DNA from: JACPDH01 sp051305935
GTDB lineage: Bacteria; Acidobacteriota; Thermoanaerobaculia; Gp7-AA8
DNA: 37,207 bases
Direction: 5' to 3'
Assembly: GCA_051305935.1 (NCBI GenBank)
Contig: JBPPMG010000502.1
Location: 1 to 37,207, forward strand
The notes under the pieces are model-generated. The model ran no database searches. It was not told where the DNA came from and was given only the letters and a program-made list of their open reading frames with translations. Positions 34,312-37,207 of this stretch are shown piece by piece. The translations under genes were made by a program, and so were the position numbers. The stretch's first letter is position 1. The number at the start of each line of letters is the position of its first letter.

Positions 34312-35073
34312 TCACCGGTTCCGGACCGTGACGGCGGCGAGCCGTCCCTGGACGAACAGCCGGAGATCGTCGAGCGTCGCGAAGGTGCGCGCGGTTCTGA
34401 CCGCGACCGCGGCCGGCGCCGGGGACTGCGCGATCGGTCGCACCGCTCCGTCGGGAGACTCGAAGTAAGACGGGCGCATGCGGGTGCCGGCACCGTCGCG
34501 AATCGCGGTCTCGGGCTCGATGACGCGGCCGTTTGCGATGCGCACGTGCGCGCCGCGTGCAAGCCGTCCGTCCTGCGACAGTTCGAGCGGTTCGCCGTCG
34601 ACCGAGACGAGCACGATGCGCGGGCCGTCGTCCGTTTCCACCCGGGCCATCCGGTAGAGACCCTGGCCCCAGCCGACGGTCGGCATCATCATCATTGCCT
34701 TCGGTGAGTCCAGCTTCGGCTCAATGAAGAAGACATAGTGCTCGCCTTCGCGAAGCTCGGGCACGCCGGGGATTCCGATGCTCAGCTCGGGGACGGTGCC
34801 TCCGGCGAAACTGACCCGTGTGCGGGGTCCCGGGTCGCGTCCCGCGAGGGTCTCGCTGACCTCGACCTCGTAGTCGGTCCAGACCATTTGCCCCGCATTG
34901 CCGAGGCGCAGGCTCACGCCGACGACCTCTCCCGCGAACACCGATTCGGCGCGCGAGCGAACCTCGTCGAGCTCGAGCCGGCGAACGGTCGCCGCTGGCG
35001 CGGGGAGCGCGATCGCCACCGAGAGGAGGAAGAGCACGAGCATCGCCCGTGATTGCCGTGAATTGAGTTGCAT
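34312..35073 (-). CDS. Secreted companion of the matrixin protease, unknown function
   Basis: A 253-residue exported protein. Signal peptide (MLVLFLLSVAIALPAPA), then a single predicted beta-rich domain: SVFAGEVVGVSLRL, a YEVEVSETLAG strand, RVSFAGGTVPELSIGIPGVPELREGEHYVFFI, and VGWGQGLYRMARVE. I recall similar proteins encoded next to matrixin genes in several bacteria, but the family has no firm function. GGAGG 8 bases upstream favours the ATG at 35073 over upstream in-frame starts. It is upstream in the same operon as the matrixin (14-base gap), so an inhibitor, chaperone or secretion partner is conceivable. Confidence 0.75.
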   Translation of the reverse strand: MQLNSRQSRAMLVLFLLSVAIALPAPAATVRRLELDEVRSRAESVFAGEVVGVSLRLGNAGQMVWTDYEVEVSETLAGRDPGPRTRVSFAGGTVPELSIGIPGVPELREGEHYVFFIEPKLDSPKAMMMMPTVGWGQGLYRMARVETDDGPRIVLVSVDGEPLELSQDGRLARGAHVRIANGRVIEPETAIRDGAGTRMRPSYFESPDGAVRPIAQSPAPAAVAVRTARTFATLDDLRLFVQGRLAAVTVRNR

Positions 35074-35256
35074 ACAGGATGCCTCCGTCATGGGTTGCGC
35101 AGCCATTCTGGTTGTAATGGAAAGAAGGGATGATAGCTCCTTCGCATTCCGCGACGACGTTCCATTGCTGTTAGCAACAGCCGTGCCGAGTCGCGCGGAC
35201 GAATCGAAATAGCCGGACTGGAGGGCTTGTTCGCGCCACTTGCCAGGATATTTCGT

Positions 35257-37098
35257 TTGAAGAGAGTGTTGCCAGCCGTCCTATGGATGGCGCTGTTCGC
35301 AGGAGTGGAAGCGTCCGCTCAGCCGCAGGCGCATCCATCCGAAATCGGGACGATCGAGCTCGAGGACGGACGGAGTGTGATCGAAGTGGACGGCGCTCCC
35401 GGTCCGGCACCCCGGTCGCTTCAGCGAGCAGCGCTGCGCGATCTCGCCTACGCTGCCCCGCGCCTCACGTCGTCCGAGATCCACACGCTCGCCCCGTTGA
35501 GTGAGTCCGAGCGCGCCACGCTGCGCACGAAGCTCGTCGCCGGCGACCGCCTGCAGGTCGGAATCGCGCGCGCGTTCGTGGTCCCGGTCGGTTTCGACCT
35601 CTCGTCACGCAAGGTGCTTCCCCAGCCCGGGGACCGGCTCGGTGGCGGGCTCTTCGAGCAGAAGTCCGGGCGACTCGTCTGGACGGCGGGCTTCGTGAGC
35701 CCCGGCGCTGGCGCCGTGCGGGTCCGGCTGGAACGCATCTCCCTACCTGTCGGTACGGTTGCCTACGCGTACAACAGGCTCGGAGAGGTGCACGGCCCGT
35801 ACGCCATCGGCGGGTATCGCCCCGATCCGATCTGGTCGAACACGCTGTTTTCCAGTGACGCCTTCGTCGAGATCGAGTTCCCCCGCGGGTTCGTCGACAT
35901 TTCGACGGCCAGGCTCAACATCAACGTTCTGGCGCACATCGAGCACGAGAGCTTCGCGCCGACTCCGGCGGCCAGGGTTTCGCCGGAGATTCTCGCGAGC
36001 TGCTTCAAGGACGTGAACTGCGTCGGCGAATCGGATCTCTCGGGTCTCAGCGACGCGCGACATGCCGTGGCGCAGATGCTCTTCGAAAGAGACGGCTCGA
36101 TGTATCTCTGCTCCGGAGCGCTGGTGAACAGCACGGCGGGCAGCGCGATCCCGTACTTTCTCACAGCGAATCACTGCGTGGGCAGCGCAGCATCGGCAAG
36201 GTCGCTCGAGCTCTTCTGGGACTACAGGACGACGAGCTGTGGCGGGCCGGCGCCGAGCCGCAGCGGATTTCAGCGCACGCTTGGCTCCACGCTCCTCGCG
36301 ACCGGTTCGGTGGAAGAAGGCGAGTCGGACTTCACGCTGCTGCAACTCTCGCAGGAGCCTCCCGCGGGACGGTTCCACCTCGGCTGGAGCTCCGCTCCGG
36401 TGAACGTCAGCGGAGGCACGACGATCTTCCGCGTCGCGCATCCCGATGGCGGGCCGCAGATGTTCTCGAAGCACTCGATCTCCGCGGTGCCGACCCCGGG
36501 CGAATGCTCGAGTCTTCCCCAGAGCCGTTTCGTCTACTCGAAGAACGAGATCGGGGCGACGAAGGGTGGCAGTTCGGGGTCCCCGTCGTTTCTCGAGGAC
36601 GGGCTCAAAATCGTCGGCCAGCTCTTCGGCCGCTGCGGCAACAACATCCCCGACCAGTGCGATGCCGATCAGAACTCGGCGGTCGACGGCGCGTTCGCGA
36701 GCTACTTCGCGAAGGTCGAGCCGTGGCTCGCTCCCGCGACCGCGACGCCGTGCGTCTCAGGAACCGGCAGTCTCTGCCTGCTCGACGGGCGCTTCAAGGT
36801 CGAGCTTGCGGCGCGCGACCAGCGGACGGGCAAGACGGGCGCGGGTCTCGCAATTCCGGAAGGCGACCTGTTCGGCTACTTCTCTCTGCCCGAGCTCACC
36901 GGGCAGGCGGAGAATCCCGAGGTGTTCGTCAAGGTGCTCGACGCGCGAGCTCTCAGCGGGAAGTTCTGGGTCTTCTACGGCGGGCTCACCGATCTCGAGT
37001 TCACGCTGACTGTGACGGACTCGGTGACCGGTGCGATGAAGAGCTACTCGAAAGAGGGCGGCTCGTACTGCGGCAACGCCGATACCCAGGCGTTCTGA
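35257..37098 (+). CDS. Secreted Lys-C-like trypsin-fold serine protease with shared C-terminal domain
   Basis: A 613-residue exported protease. A TTG start at 35257 is chosen because AGGA lies 8 bases upstream and a signal peptide (LKRVLPAVLWMALFAGVEASA) follows; an upstream TTG at 35227 is less likely. An N-terminal propeptide-like region (about 25-240) precedes a chymotrypsin-fold domain with catalytic His306 (LTANHCV), Asp358 (ESDFTLLQL) and Ser440 (GGSSGSP). Family resemblance is to lysyl endopeptidase: the FLTANHC, WDYRTTSC and HPDGGPQ stretches fit. Cysteine pairs suggest disulfides. Residues 499-613 are the same C-terminal domain as in the matrixin. Substrate preference for lysine is inferred. 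Confidence 0.9.
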   Translation: MKRVLPAVLWMALFAGVEASAQPQAHPSEIGTIELEDGRSVIEVDGAPGPAPRSLQRAALRDLAYAAPRLTSSEIHTLAPLSESERATLRTKLVAGDRLQVGIARAFVVPVGFDLSSRKVLPQPGDRLGGGLFEQKSGRLVWTAGFVSPGAGAVRVRLERISLPVGTVAYAYNRLGEVHGPYAIGGYRPDPIWSNTLFSSDAFVEIEFPRGFVDISTARLNINVLAHIEHESFAPTPAARVSPEILASCFKDVNCVGESDLSGLSDARHAVAQMLFERDGSMYLCSGALVNSTAGSAIPYFLTANHCVGSAASARSLELFWDYRTTSCGGPAPSRSGFQRTLGSTLLATGSVEEGESDFTLLQLSQEPPAGRFHLGWSSAPVNVSGGTTIFRVAHPDGGPQMFSKHSISAVPTPGECSSLPQSRFVYSKNEIGATKGGSSGSPSFLEDGLKIVGQLFGRCGNNIPDQCDADQNSAVDGAFASYFAKVEPWLAPATATPCVSGTGSLCLLDGRFKVELAARDQRTGKTGAGLAIPEGDLFGYFSLPELTGQAENPEVFVKVLDARALSGKFWVFYGGLTDLEFTLTVTDSVTGAMKSYSKEGGSYCGNADTQAF

Positions 37099-37114
37099 CT
37101 CCGGCCGCCTCCCG

Positions 37115-37207
37115 TCAAACGGCGTCGACCGCCCGCTGGAACTCCCGAAGCGCTTTTTCCGTCGACGGATCGAGCTCCGAGCCCTGTCCGCTCGCCTCCA
37201 TGACCAG
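37115..37207 (-). CDS. Partial C-terminal coding region, unknown
   Basis: Thirty codons read from the right edge to a TGA at 37115-37117. The GC-rich third positions (about 80% by eye) match the coding genes. The product ends ...STEKALREFQRAVDAV, an alpha-helical tail. It lies 16 bases beyond the convergent protease stop. The sequence is too short to name. Confidence 0.45.
   Translation of the reverse strand: MVMEASGQGSELDPSTEKALREFQRAVDAV

Overview
The window is about 37.2 kb of GC-rich bacterial DNA that begins with 18 bases of a Nextera transposon-end adapter, so position 1 is an artificial contig end. Taxonomy cannot be fixed from the sequence alone. Predicted exported proteins with propeller and metzincin folds, an orphan propeller-type histidine kinase, and a secreted C-terminal domain that I recall mainly from Acidobacteriota (Thermoanaerobaculia-like) suggest that phylum. 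This is inference. No rRNA, tRNA, CRISPR array, transposase or phage gene was seen, and the content looks chromosomal.

Layout. 122-3132: a secreted metzincin-like protein overlapping a secreted protein of unknown function. 3204-6038: uvrA, divergent from a secreted beta-propeller protein with a haem-binding CXXCH motif (6374-8608); a 142-bp nested inverted repeat lies between them. 8643-11226: cutA, a free-standing B3/B4 tRNA-editing-like domain protein, a small unknown protein and a monofunctional peptidoglycan glycosyltransferase. 11342-16655: an orphan sensor histidine kinase, enolase and a small exported protein built from two repeats. 16735-20795: a large acyl-CoA dehydrogenase whose promoter overlaps a FadR-like operator, divergent from folE-moeA. 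20803-23123: a CarH-like MerR/B12-binding regulator, divergent from an SRPBCC protein and a VTT-domain membrane protein. 23341-32630: two 6-phosphogluconate dehydrogenase genes (one with transaldolase), a YfhO-like membrane protein and a second large membrane protein of GT-C type. 32864-37098: a matrixin protease with an upstream companion gene, and a Lys-C-like serine protease. Both proteases end in the same 115-residue domain. A partial gene enters from the right edge.

How it works together. Central carbon metabolism (enolase, 6PGDH, transaldolase), fatty-acid oxidation under a probable acyl-CoA-responsive repressor, cofactor synthesis (folE, moeA), DNA repair and cell-wall synthesis surround blocks of exported proteases. 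Several probable light- or ligand-sensing elements are present (CarH-like regulator, orphan kinase, FadR-like site).

Expression signals fall into two classes. Eight genes have a TANNNT or CATAAT hexamer ending 7-9 bases before the start codon and no well-placed Shine-Dalgarno sequence, which predicts leaderless mRNAs. The remaining genes mostly have clear Shine-Dalgarno sites. Convergent gene pairs are separated by GC-rich hairpins, two of which share the same 9-bp arm.
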